From contig NC_092016.1 of NCBI RefSeq assembly GCF_042242105.1, positions 11,918,501-11,982,500 on the forward strand: a DNA stretch of 64,000 bases, read 5' to 3'. Under the pieces are notes generated by a model. The model saw only the letters and a list, made by a program, of their open reading frames with translations. It was not told the origin of the DNA and ran no database searches. This document shows positions 55,511 through 64,000 of the stretch, one piece after another (the first letter of the stretch is position 1; each line of letters begins with the position of its first letter). The translations under genes were made by a program, and so were the position numbers. The stretch comes from Pempheris klunzingeri. Lineage: Eukaryota; Chordata; Actinopteri; Acropomatiformes; Pempheridae.

Positions 55511-56213
55511 GGTACCTCTGGATGTATACATATCATCAGAGCACAGCTGATTTCTGTTAAAGTGAAATTTATTCAGAAACTGAGGTGTTAACTTGTATAC
55601 ACTCAGCTTCATTGCTGCACTGGGTGGAAACCCAACATTTAACATATTAATGACACACCTCAGCCACATGCTGTGCCACTCGGTTTAATAAATGTTGTAG
55701 ATGCATCTTCTCACAGCCTGTCTGATCAGTTCTAGCGAGCAAACTCTGGCCCATTTCCAACGTCTAGTGATGGATCTTTGTGCTATCAGTGAGGCGCTTT
55801 GAGCCCTATAACATAAAGCCCCTGCGCTTATTCAGCACCCGGGTACCTTGCTTGTGATCAATTGCCAGCAGTCAGGACAGTGAATGGAGCACAGATTGAA
55901 CCACATCTGGGATTTGGATGCTGAATAACTGCCCACTCAACAGGGGCAACTCATGAATAATACACACAGCCGAATGTCCCATCTCCTTTGGCCCCTCACT
56001 GGCGATGCTTTTGCACTCAGACCTGTCCAGAGAGCAGAGGGTCAAGGCACAAATGCTTGGCACCCCCAGCACCAGAATTACGCAGTCCTGCCTGCCACAG
56101 CCGTGGGAGAGTGGACAGAATGATAGAATAGAGGCTGAAATGGAAGCAAGTAAGGTTGCAAGGGTGCCGGAGAGATGTTGCAACATTTACAGCAATGATC
56201 ATTATATATGTGT

Positions 56214-56215
<2 letters not shown>

Positions 56216-56298
<83 letters not shown>
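56216..56298. repeat. (TA)n microsatellite
   Basis: About 41 perfect TA units, fully self-complementary and expected to extrude as a cruciform. Confidence 0.97.
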
Positions 56299-56304
<6 letters not shown>

Positions 56305-57414
56305 TTTTTACATATACCACAAGGCTGTGTAGGTTGAGAGAACTGAAGTCAAGGACGATTAATTCCTTTTTCTACCCTTTTCAAGCTATGAATAGAAAGC
56401 AGGACAGAACTGTCTTACATGACGGATTTCATTAATGCCAAACAGGTGTATGGCACATTTAACATGATATATATTTATATTGTTTGTACGATATGTTAAC
56501 AATTTAGAAGCAAGTTTGAGTGTATAAAGTTTTTATTTTGTATGCTGGATTGCATGGTGATATTTCCACTATTGTGATATATGACACAATTATATGCTAG
56601 TATTATACATTACAGAGAAACAGAGATACGGCATGAGTTTTAACAATGTGAACTTCTAATGAAGCAGATGATTTATATAGAGTACATCTCAATGCATTGT
56701 TTCCTCAGCACAGCGGTTACACTCTGCATCCTAATGATTATAAAAACAAATTTCCAATGCCTTTCATTGGATTCATGTGTATTTTGGGTATTCGTTATCA
56801 GTTGCAATTTGGCTTCATTTAAGTCTGTCATGTCAGTGATGAAAATAGACATCTTCTTCATGTATTCATTAGGTAGGCTGAACAGAGCCACAAGTACTCC
56901 TCTCTTTTGTTCATTTTTTTTTAATGCATTCAGTCTAAGTAGGCGTATTTTGCTCAAGTGGATTCAAGGACATTTAAAAGGTCATGGTAGCAAAATTGGG
57001 CATACATCTTTAATGCAAATCCGGTTGATGGAGTTCTCATTTCACCAAATTGAGATCACCTGGTTGCACGATGGCCAGGCCTGACATGCTGCAGAAGCAT
57101 ATTTTCAGATTTAATAATCATGATTGTAAGTCATTCCTCTTTCAGTCATTGACTAGTGATCCAGAAGGTTAATGTACTACACTAGCCGTGGGAGTAAACC
57201 ATTGATCTAGAGAGGCATGTGGGAGATGTAGCTTTTAGTTGAAACTGAAGAGTTAATATTTCATTCTAATTGGTTATTTTTAGACAAGAAATTCCAATTA
57301 AATACACACAGATTCTTCTTGTGAGAGATCACATATCGTCTTGAACTTTTGTGAATTAGCAGTAGAGTTTGTCCTGCACTTGACTCATTGCTAACATACT
57401 AAAACTACAGTGCA

Positions 57415-57560
57415 TCAGTGGTGGAAAGTGATTAAGTATTGTATGTACTGCAAGTACAATTTTGAGATACGTGGAGTTTACTGCTGCTTTGTACTTCTGT
57501 AACAGGGTCAATTATACAGCAATGTGTACATATATTATAGATTTGTTATTGTTTAATTAC
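57415..57560. repeat. teleost dispersed repeat, fragment
   Basis: CAGTGGTGGAAAGTGATTAAG with CAAGTACAATTTTGAGATAC matches the start of the same percomorph repeat seen at 47.1 kb. It lies just left of the LTR element. Confidence 0.65.
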
Positions 57561-57688
57561 ACAAAATCTGTGTTACATTAAGTTTATTTTATTCATATTC
57601 ATTTTAGTTAACACCTGACAGGTTGGCCTCCGAGTCGGTATGTGGAACTATTGTGCAACAGTTTTAGTTGGTACCCCTACATTCTGGT

Positions 57689-57918
57689 TGTAATGTGACA
57701 CACCCCGGAAGACAAGGGTTCCGGAATTTTTACCTCGTGCTCGAGTTTGTTTTTGGTCTCCGTGGGAGAGGGGCATGCATCTGAAAAGACTGACCGGAGG
57801 ATTTTGTATACGTTGCTGTTGTCAGGAGCTGCAAATAAAGCAGATAAGGCTTTCAAAAGTTATCGGCGCCCGAGTCTCTGTCTCACACACAACGCAGAGT
57901 CAGACACCACCGGTTACA
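57689..57918 (+). repeat. 5' LTR
   Basis: About 225-230 bp from TGTAAT (or TGTGAC at 57694) to GGTTACA, with a TG...CA outline, short inverted ends (TGTAA/TTACA) and an AATAAA polyA signal near 57833. The left boundary is uncertain by a few bases. Confidence 0.65.
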
Positions 57919-57920
57919 CT

Positions 57921-57938
57921 TGGTGCCGTTACGACCCG
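57921..57938 (+). other. primer-binding site
   Basis: TGGTGCCGTTACGACCCG begins two bases after the LTR end. TGGTGCCG is the complement of a tRNA 3' end and is most like the tRNA-His type. Confidence 0.6.
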
Positions 57939-58562
57939 TTGCATCCCCGATCAGCGCCCGTCTGGTTCCCGGGGTACGGCTGCTGACACCTGGCTCCTGG
58001 CTCCTGGCTCCTGTTCGTCATTCCTGCCTATTTGTCGCTGCTGCTCCGCGGCGTCGGAGAACTGTGCTTGCTCCCGCGGGTGCGCGAGGTTTGCTGACTG
58101 ATTAAAAACTCGTCAAAGAGACTCCGGACCACTGCTTTGGAGTGTGTGACTTTTGTTTTTTTTCCTCCTCTCTTTCTCCCGTGATTTTATTTCATGTTGG
58201 TTTATGCTGGTGATACTACTATGACCCGCCAGTGCATTAAAGGACAAAAAAGGTGAAGACATTTAACAGCAGGAACAGGACAAACCTGAGAGGGCATATT
58301 ATAACTGATGACAGGTTGATGGGCTCATAATTTATATTGGTCGAGTTTTTGAACTGAGCCTTTTTGTTTTACATCAGTTTTGGATCATTTCATCTTTTTT
58401 TCTTGATCTCTTATATGTGGTCATGCATATGAGGATTTAAGTTACATTTTGGGGGATTTTATGCTCTTTATTTGTACTCATACTGTTGGTTTGTGCATAA
58501 CTGTCACAGTTTTTCTTTTCTGCCAATATTGCACTCATATTGTGATATTAGCATAGCTCTTT

Positions 58563-60116
58563 GTGGTGCCAGGGGTAGATTTTTTTTGTGTGGTTCATAA
58601 TATGGATAGACATTTACATGATGTCACATTTGGAGTGGGGAGGGGCAGATGGGTTGCTGGAAGGGGTCGGTTCATGTCCCCTGGTGTTCCAGAATACACA
58701 GCTGATCAGACAGTTAACCCACTTCTGACCCCCACTGCTAGTTCCACGCCAATTACCCAGTCAAACCCCAAGCCCACACAAGTCATATCAGTTGATGATT
58801 TTGGAGACATGATTGCAAGTTTGGCTAAACAAATTGGAGAAAACATCTCAGCCAGCCTTAACACCATTCACCAACCCAGTACTGTCCAGCCTCAGTCTCC
58901 CACTGAAAGTGAGTCATCCAGCAATGCAGGTTTGTCTCAGTTGAAGGTTGTTGTGCAGTCAGACACCAAAGCTCCACCTTACTTCAGGGGTGATCATGCT
59001 GATGTGTTCTCTGTTCATGAATGGGAGGACATGATGAGATGTTACCTGAATAGGGTGAAATGTGACACTCCTGCTGAAATGTTTGACCTGATAATGTCGA
59101 GACTGACAGGCAAAGCTAGGGATGTGGTGAAGGTGTCGCTCCGCAGCCGCCCTAAACTGAGTACAGCCGACCAGCTCACAGCTGTGTTTGACATATTGAA
59201 AGGTAACTTCAGTGAGCTCACATACTCAAACTTACCCATGAAAGATTTCTACAGCACCATTCCCCGTGTTGGTGAGAATGCTATGGACTATTGGATTCGC
59301 CTTAACAAGTCCATCGACGCCGCTGACGAATGTCTGCGGAGGCGGGGTAAATCTGTGGAGGACCCCGGTGCTGAAGTGGTCTTAATGTTCATTAATCATT
59401 GTCCTGACCCCAGGCTTGCCATGTCATTCCAACTGAAGGCACCGGGGCAGTGGACTACAGCGGAGGTTCAGGAGCGTCTGGATGCTCACATGAGACATTT
59501 GAGGAAGACAGCAGCCCAGTCCCAGCACACAGTGGGTTTGTCGGCCTACAGTCAGAGCCCCGTGGCTGATTCTTTCCACCCTCCTGATCTTAGCACGTCC
59601 CAGGCTGCTTTAGTAGCACACCAACCAAAGACACCTTCTAACTCTCTACTGGCCTCTGCCCTGGCCTGCAGTCAGCCCCAGTCAGACAATGTTGTAGTGA
59701 GCCCACGTGAGCCTGCTTCTCTGTCTCCACCTCCTTCTGCCGTCTCTGACCCTGCTCATGCTGCCGTTGACTCACCTACTACCAACCTTGGTGTTCAACA
59801 GGTTGTGGCAATGTTTGACAAAGTTCTGTCCTTGTGCAACGCTTCCCTTGCGACCACTCAAAGGCCAGTCAGCCGACAGCAGGGCAACCGTCAACCAGCC
59901 CACCATCGAACTGGTCAACCCCGTAACCCACTGCCTTCTGAGCCTCTTGCATGCAAGGTTTGTGGCTCCAGGGATCACTCTACCCATGCACACTGTAGGC
60001 TGTACAGATTGTGCCTCAACTGCTTCAGTCCCGGTCACATAAAGAGTCAGTGCCAGCTGGCCTCCCCTTCTCCAGCCATGCCACTGCCTTCTCCCTCCAG
60101 TGCTGATTTAAACTAG
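58563..60116 (+). CDS. Gypsy gag polyprotein
   Basis: 517 residues. Capsid-like central region (about 130-310, with DVFSVHEWEDMMRCYL and SRLTGKARDVV), then a Pro/Ser/Gln-rich linker and a C-terminal zinc-knuckle region with CLNCFSPGHIKSQC (about 484-497) preceded by a second Cys/His cluster. Gag forms the particle and binds the element RNA. The exact start is uncertain because the first ATG codons are poorly conserved between such elements. Confidence 0.85.
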   Translation: MVPGVDFFCVVHNMDRHLHDVTFGVGRGRWVAGRGRFMSPGVPEYTADQTVNPLLTPTASSTPITQSNPKPTQVISVDDFGDMIASLAKQIGENISASLNTIHQPSTVQPQSPTESESSSNAGLSQLKVVVQSDTKAPPYFRGDHADVFSVHEWEDMMRCYLNRVKCDTPAEMFDLIMSRLTGKARDVVKVSLRSRPKLSTADQLTAVFDILKGNFSELTYSNLPMKDFYSTIPRVGENAMDYWIRLNKSIDAADECLRRRGKSVEDPGAEVVLMFINHCPDPRLAMSFQLKAPGQWTTAEVQERLDAHMRHLRKTAAQSQHTVGLSAYSQSPVADSFHPPDLSTSQAALVAHQPKTPSNSLLASALACSQPQSDNVVVSPREPASLSPPPSAVSDPAHAAVDSPTTNLGVQQVVAMFDKVLSLCNASLATTQRPVSRQQGNRQPAHHRTGQPRNPLPSEPLACKVCGSRDHSTHAHCRLYRLCLNCFSPGHIKSQCQLASPSPAMPLPSPSSADLN

Positions 60117-60142
60117 GCCGCCTGTGTAAGGAGAGGGGTAAC

Positions 60143-63100
60143 ATGGGCGGTACTGGTGACACCCTCAGTAAGGAAAATGACTTGCAATCAATCTACGTGA
60201 ACTGCTGTAGTGGTCTCCCTGATGACAAAAAAGTTATTGTTGTGGGCTCACATAGAGTGGAAGGAGCTAGTGACCTGTTTTATGCTCCAGTGTCTGTCGG
60301 GGGTCAGTCTACTTTGAGAGGGATGCTTGATTCAGGGAGCATGTCATGCACGCTCAGTGTGGAGGCGGAGTCCAAGCTTAGAGCTGCTGGTGTTCTCCCT
60401 GATCGTCAGCTTGTGCCTGAGAAGGTAGTCCTTGTCGGCTGTGGCGGCCTTACAACACAACCCAGTTGTATTTATGACCTGGAAATTGAGCTTTATGGGT
60501 CCAAATTCATTGTGCCGACTTTCCTTGTCCCGGGGCAGAGAGACGAGCTCATCGTTGGAAGCAACGTCATTAGGCCCATAATACAGAGGATGAAGTCCGA
60601 TGAGAAGTACTGGGAGCTCATCCACTCCAGCACCTCGGACCCTGATTGTGAGCAATTTCTTCAGTTGCTCAGTTGCATTACTCGTTGGTCTGGTCCTGAA
60701 CTGCCTGATAAAGTTGGAACAGTCAGACTGCGGCAGGCTATCACTCTTGCACCACAGGGGGAGCATCTGGTGTGGGGAAAGCTACCCAGTAGTGCTCCTG
60801 TGTCTCCTGGGAGCACTGTCATTGTGGAGCCCACCTCTTCCCGTTCAGCCCCTAAAGATATCATCATTGGGAGGGTTGTGACACCCATGTGGGGAGATCG
60901 TTGGGTCCCAATGAAGATCCTTAACCCAACAATGAAACCTGTGACACTGCGCCGCAATGCAAAAGTGGCAGACGTGTTTCCTTGTGTGGCAGTGGAGGAC
61001 CTCCCTCTCTCCCAGGGTGTGAGTAGGCCACAGACCAGTCAGACTGACCCTAACCCCAACTCAGGTGCCACCCCTAACCTCTTTCAGCGGCTTAAGGACT
61101 GTGGATTGGCGGACATCAACCTTGAAGACTGTGAGGTGTCGGGTGAGTGGAAACAGCGGCTCGGTGAACTTGTGCTCGCTTACCAAGATGTCTTCTCCAA
61201 AGACAAGTTGGACTGTGGGGAAGCGAAGGAGTTTGTCCATCGAATACACCTCACTGATGATCGTCCCTTCAGACTGCCCTATCGCCGTGTCCCTCCAGCT
61301 CACTATCATAAACTGAGAGAGGTGCTGTCTGAGATGGAGTTGAAAGGTATCATCAGTAAGTCAGTCAGCGAATATGCTTCGCCGCTGGTCCTTGTCTGGA
61401 AGAAGTCAGGAGAACTACGGATCTGTACTGACTTTCGCTGGCTTAATGCAAAGACCGTCAAGGACGCCCACCCACTGCCTCACCAGGCCGACTGTCTTGC
61501 CGCCCTTGGTGGTAATGCCTTTTTCAGCACCATGGATCTCACATCAGGATTCTACAACATTCCCCTCCATGAGTCTGACAGGCGGTACACGGCCTTCACG
61601 ACACCCTTGGGCCTGTACGAGTATAATAGACTTCCCCAGGGCTTATGCAACAGTCCCGCATCATTCATGCGGATGATGATCAGTGTGTTCGGGGATTTGA
61701 ACTTCTCCAGCCTCCTCTGTTATCTGGACGATCTTCTCGTCTTCGCTCCATCTGAGGAGGAAGCCCTGAAACGGCTGGAGGCTGTCTTCTCACGTCTCAG
61801 AGCCAACAACCTGAAGCTGGCACAGAGGAAGTGCTACTTCCTGCGCAGGTCTGTGAGGTTTCTTGGGCATGTGGTGGACTGTGGTGGTGTCTCAGTCGAC
61901 GAGGAGAAAGTGAGGGCCATCTCAGCTTTCAAGCGGGAGGACCTCATGAACGATGACGGCTGCACCCCATCTCAGCGGCGGGTCAAATCTTTCCTTGGGA
62001 TGGTCCTGTATTATCAGCATTTCATCCCTGGCTGTTCTTCCATTGCAAAGCCACTCTACACCTTGACTGCAGGACAGAAGAGGAGAGCTAAAGGCTCCTT
62101 TGGTCGGAGACGGGCTGGCACCTTTCGAGAACTGACTCCCCAGGATTGGACCCCTGCCTGTGATAAAGCATTTGAGGATCTGAAAAGCGCACTCCTCAAC
62201 AGTGTGATGTTGGCTCACCCGGATTTTGATAGGCCTTTTGTTCTCTCCACCGATGCTTCCCTTGACGGTCTCGGTGCTGTTCTATCTCAGGTGCCTGCCG
62301 GTGAGGAGAAGGCGAGACCCATTGCCTTTGCGAGCAAGACTCTCAGTCGCAGTCAAGCCAACTATCCTGCCCACAGACTGGAATTCTTGGCTCTGAAGTG
62401 GGCAGTTTGTGATAAGTTTAGCCACTGGCTCAAGGGTCACAGATTTACTGTCTGGTCTGACAACAATCCGCTCACATACATCTTGACCAAGCCGAAACTT
62501 GATGCTTGTGAGCAGCGGTGGGTCTCTAAGCTGGCTCCGTATTGCTTTGAGATCAAGCACATCCCTGGCAGGCTGAACGTGGTGGCAGATGCCCTCAGCA
62601 GAGACCCATTTGTGAGGCCTCTGAGGCAGCGGCTGCTGTGTGAACCTTACTCTGAACTGCTGGACCAAGTATGTGATGTCAGTGATGGATGCGTGCAGGA
62701 TGCCTTCCGCCTCACGTGCCAGCCACAGTCACTGGGGAGTGCCTCTCACTCTGCTGCTATTGAGGGCTCAATGTCTGAAGATGATGTCTCCTCCCTCCTC
62801 TCTTCATTGGACGAGTGGGACTCTGCCCCCAGGCAGCGGGCGGCCTCCGCAGCTGACCATCTCACCACCCTCAGACTTCCTGACCAGGATATGTTGCCTT
62901 CATTGTCTCTTGCTGAGCTTCAGTCACATCAGCAGCAGGACCCGGTTATCTCAAGAGTCGCTCACTATGTTGACAGGAAGCGTAGACCTTCCAGACGTGA
63001 ACGCTGCAATGAGAGTCAGCCAACTCTGAGAGTCCTGAAGCAATGGGATAAGCTAACGCTCCTGGATGGCATCCTCTATAGGGTAACAAAGGATCCCTTG

Positions 63101-64000
63101 ACCAAACAGAAGAGGTTCCAGTTTGTTGTGCCTGAGTCCCTGAAGGAGGATGCGTTGATGGGTGTTCATGATCGTGCTGGTCATCAAGGTCAGCCCCGCA
63201 CACTTTCCCTGGCCCGCCAGCGTTTCTTCTGGTACGACATGGAGAAGGATATCCGCAGTCATGTGAAGCACTGCCACAGGTGTGTTCTCAGCAAGACTCC
63301 CGAGCCTTCTGCAAGAGCCCCACTGGAGAGCATCAAGACCTCCGTCCCTCTTGAGCTCGTGTGCATTGACTTTTGGTCAGCTGAGGACAACCACAACAAG
63401 GCGGTGGATGTTCTTGTAGTGACTGATCACTTCACGAAGTTGGCACACGCGTTTCCCTGTCAGGATCAAACTGCCAAGAGGGTGGCCAAGAAGCTGTGGG
63501 ACAACTTTTTCTGCATCTACGGTTTCCCCCAACGCCTCCATTCTGACCAGGGAGCAAACTTCGAAAGTGAGCTGATCGCTGAGCTCTTGGAGTTGTCGGG
63601 GGTTGGCAAGTCCCACACCTCACCTTACCATCCTATGGGGAACGGCAGCACGGAGAGGTTTAACCGCACCTTAGGCAACATGTTGAGATCTCTACCCCTT
63701 CGCTCCAAACAGAAGTGGCCACAAATGATCCAGACCATGACCTTTGTATACAATTGCACTGTTCATGAGACCACAGGGTTCGCGCCCTTCTACTTGATGT
63801 TCGGGAGAGTCCCTAGGTTGCCGGTTGACCTTCTCTTCAAGAACGTGCTTCATGATTTGACTGTGGGTGACTATGGAGCTTATGTGAAATCCCTTCTGGA
63901 AGACCTGCACTGCGCCATGGCACTGGCTCAGAAGAACTGCACAGCTGAGCAGAGACATCAGTGTGACCAGTACAACAAACGGGTCAAAGGTCAGCCTCTG
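60143..64000 (+). CDS. Gypsy pol polyprotein, runs off window
   Basis: Aspartic protease with LDSGS near 60330, reverse transcriptase with the catalytic YLDDLL near 61720, RNase H with STDASLDGLGAVLSQ near 62255, zinc-binding region of integrase (CHRCVLSK) near 63275, and integrase core from about 63360 with the DQGANF motif. Integrase after RNase H defines Ty3/Gypsy order. It lies in a different frame from gag, as is common in this superfamily, which often uses frameshifting. The C-terminus is outside the window. Confidence 0.9.
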   Translation, partial: MGGTGDTLSKENDLQSIYVNCCSGLPDDKKVIVVGSHRVEGASDLFYAPVSVGGQSTLRGMLDSGSMSCTLSVEAESKLRAAGVLPDRQLVPEKVVLVGCGGLTTQPSCIYDLEIELYGSKFIVPTFLVPGQRDELIVGSNVIRPIIQRMKSDEKYWELIHSSTSDPDCEQFLQLLSCITRWSGPELPDKVGTVRLRQAITLAPQGEHLVWGKLPSSAPVSPGSTVIVEPTSSRSAPKDIIIGRVVTPMWGDRWVPMKILNPTMKPVTLRRNAKVADVFPCVAVEDLPLSQGVSRPQTSQTDPNPNSGATPNLFQRLKDCGLADINLEDCEVSGEWKQRLGELVLAYQDVFSKDKLDCGEAKEFVHRIHLTDDRPFRLPYRRVPPAHYHKLREVLSEMELKGIISKSVSEYASPLVLVWKKSGELRICTDFRWLNAKTVKDAHPLPHQADCLAALGGNAFFSTMDLTSGFYNIPLHESDRRYTAFTTPLGLYEYNRLPQGLCNSPASFMRMMISVFGDLNFSSLLCYLDDLLVFAPSEEEALKRLEAVFSRLRANNLKLAQRKCYFLRRSVRFLGHVVDCGGVSVDEEKVRAISAFKREDLMNDDGCTPSQRRVKSFLGMVLYYQHFIPGCSSIAKPLYTLTAGQKRRAKGSFGRRRAGTFRELTPQDWTPACDKAFEDLKSALLNSVMLAHPDFDRPFVLSTDASLDGLGAVLSQVPAGEEKARPIAFASKTLSRSQANYPAHRLEFLALKWAVCDKFSHWLKGHRFTVWSDNNPLTYILTKPKLDACEQRWVSKLAPYCFEIKHIPGRLNVVADALSRDPFVRPLRQRLLCEPYSELLDQVCDVSDGCVQDAFRLTCQPQSLGSASHSAAIEGSMSEDDVSSLLSSLDEWDSAPRQRAASAADHLTTLRLPDQDMLPSLSLAELQSHQQQDPVISRVAHYVDRKRRPSRRERCNESQPTLRVLKQWDKLTLLDGILYRVTKDPLTKQKRFQFVVPESLKEDALMGVHDRAGHQGQPRTLSLARQRFFWYDMEKDIRSHVKHCHRCVLSKTPEPSARAPLESIKTSVPLELVCIDFWSAEDNHNKAVDVLVVTDHFTKLAHAFPCQDQTAKRVAKKLWDNFFCIYGFPQRLHSDQGANFESELIAELLELSGVGKSHTSPYHPMGNGSTERFNRTLGNMLRSLPLRSKQKWPQMIQTMTFVYNCTVHETTGFAPFYLMFGRVPRLPVDLLFKNVLHDLTVGDYGAYVKSLLEDLHCAMALAQKNCTAEQRHQCDQYNKRVKGQPL

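Larger units (their letters stand above)
50115..57414. other. probable first intron or intergenic DNA
   Basis: No coding exon recognised. Blocks at about 52440-52780, 53890-54160 and 55690-56110 are richer in GC and poorer in simple sequence than their surroundings and may be conserved non-coding elements. Also holds TC/GT and TA microsatellites. Confidence 0.5.
57689..64000 (+). mobile_element. Ty3/Gypsy LTR retrotransposon, 5' part
   Basis: Order LTR, primer-binding site, gag, protease, reverse transcriptase, RNase H, integrase places it in the Ty3/Gypsy superfamily. The element runs past the window, so the 3' LTR and total length are unseen. In the visible part it looks whole and I noticed no breaks, which suggests a young insertion. 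Age cannot be measured without the second LTR. Confidence 0.92.

Noticed and set aside
56078-56435. Open frames coding for repeated Tyr-Ile across the TA tract
   Set aside because: Pure translation of a microsatellite, present on both strands, with no gene context.
56659-57084. 141-residue + strand open frame
   Set aside because: Low-complexity AT-rich DNA, no domain, and overlapped by an equally long antisense frame.

Overview
The window is vertebrate nuclear DNA, most likely from a percomorph-type teleost fish. Genes are split by short GT-AG introns, CA/GT microsatellites are common, and several dispersed repeats match families I recognise from many teleost genomes. The genes are the fish counterparts of the human 15q22 cluster MAP2K1-SNAPC5-RPL4-ZWILCH-LCTL.

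Layout. 1-12.2 kb: no gene recognised, with some GC-rich blocks that may be regulatory. 12.3-14.8 kb: snapc5 (+). 16.2-20.3 kb: lctl (+), a klotho/lactase-like membrane protein. 20.9-24.85 kb: zwilch (-), convergent with lctl. 25.4-29.07 kb: rpl4 (+), divergent from zwilch across a roughly 0.55 kb promoter region with a CRE palindrome; its introns hold box C/D snoRNAs of the SNORD16 and SNORD18 families. 29.1-31.5 kb: remnants of a local tandem duplication. 31.9-40.9 kb: map2k1 (-), with a 5.9 kb first intron holding teleost repeats. 41-49.7 kb: non-coding with MITEs and simple repeats. 49.8-50.1 kb: a probable promoter and non-coding first exon of a + strand gene whose identity is unknown (megf11 is a guess from human gene order). 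50.1-57.4 kb: probable first intron or intergenic DNA with candidate conserved blocks. 57.69 kb to the end: the 5' part of a Ty3/Gypsy LTR retrotransposon (LTR, primer-binding site, gag and most of pol) that runs off the window and looks whole as far as seen.

The most notable structure is a direct tandem duplication with a unit of about 2.5 kb. It covers the 3' half of rpl4 (from exon 5) plus the 3' end of the convergent gene map2k1 (to its ninth coding exon). The working rpl4 uses the first copy and the working map2k1 uses the second. The middle therefore holds a map2k1 3' fragment and an rpl4 3' fragment, both pseudogenes. Most of the duplicate has clearly diverged, but an approximately 800 bp tract covering rpl4 intron 7 to the polyA signal, including two SNORD18 genes, is about 98% identical between copies. 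This suggests later gene conversion or a second event.

The genes are housekeeping or signalling functions with no shared pathway: snRNA transcription (snapc5), kinetochore RZZ checkpoint (zwilch), ribosome (rpl4 and its snoRNAs), ERK signalling (map2k1) and an inactive glycosidase-like receptor or chaperone (lctl). Exon boundaries were read by eye from splice signals and frame. All coding totals for the five genes come out divisible by three and agree with the human proteins as I remember them.
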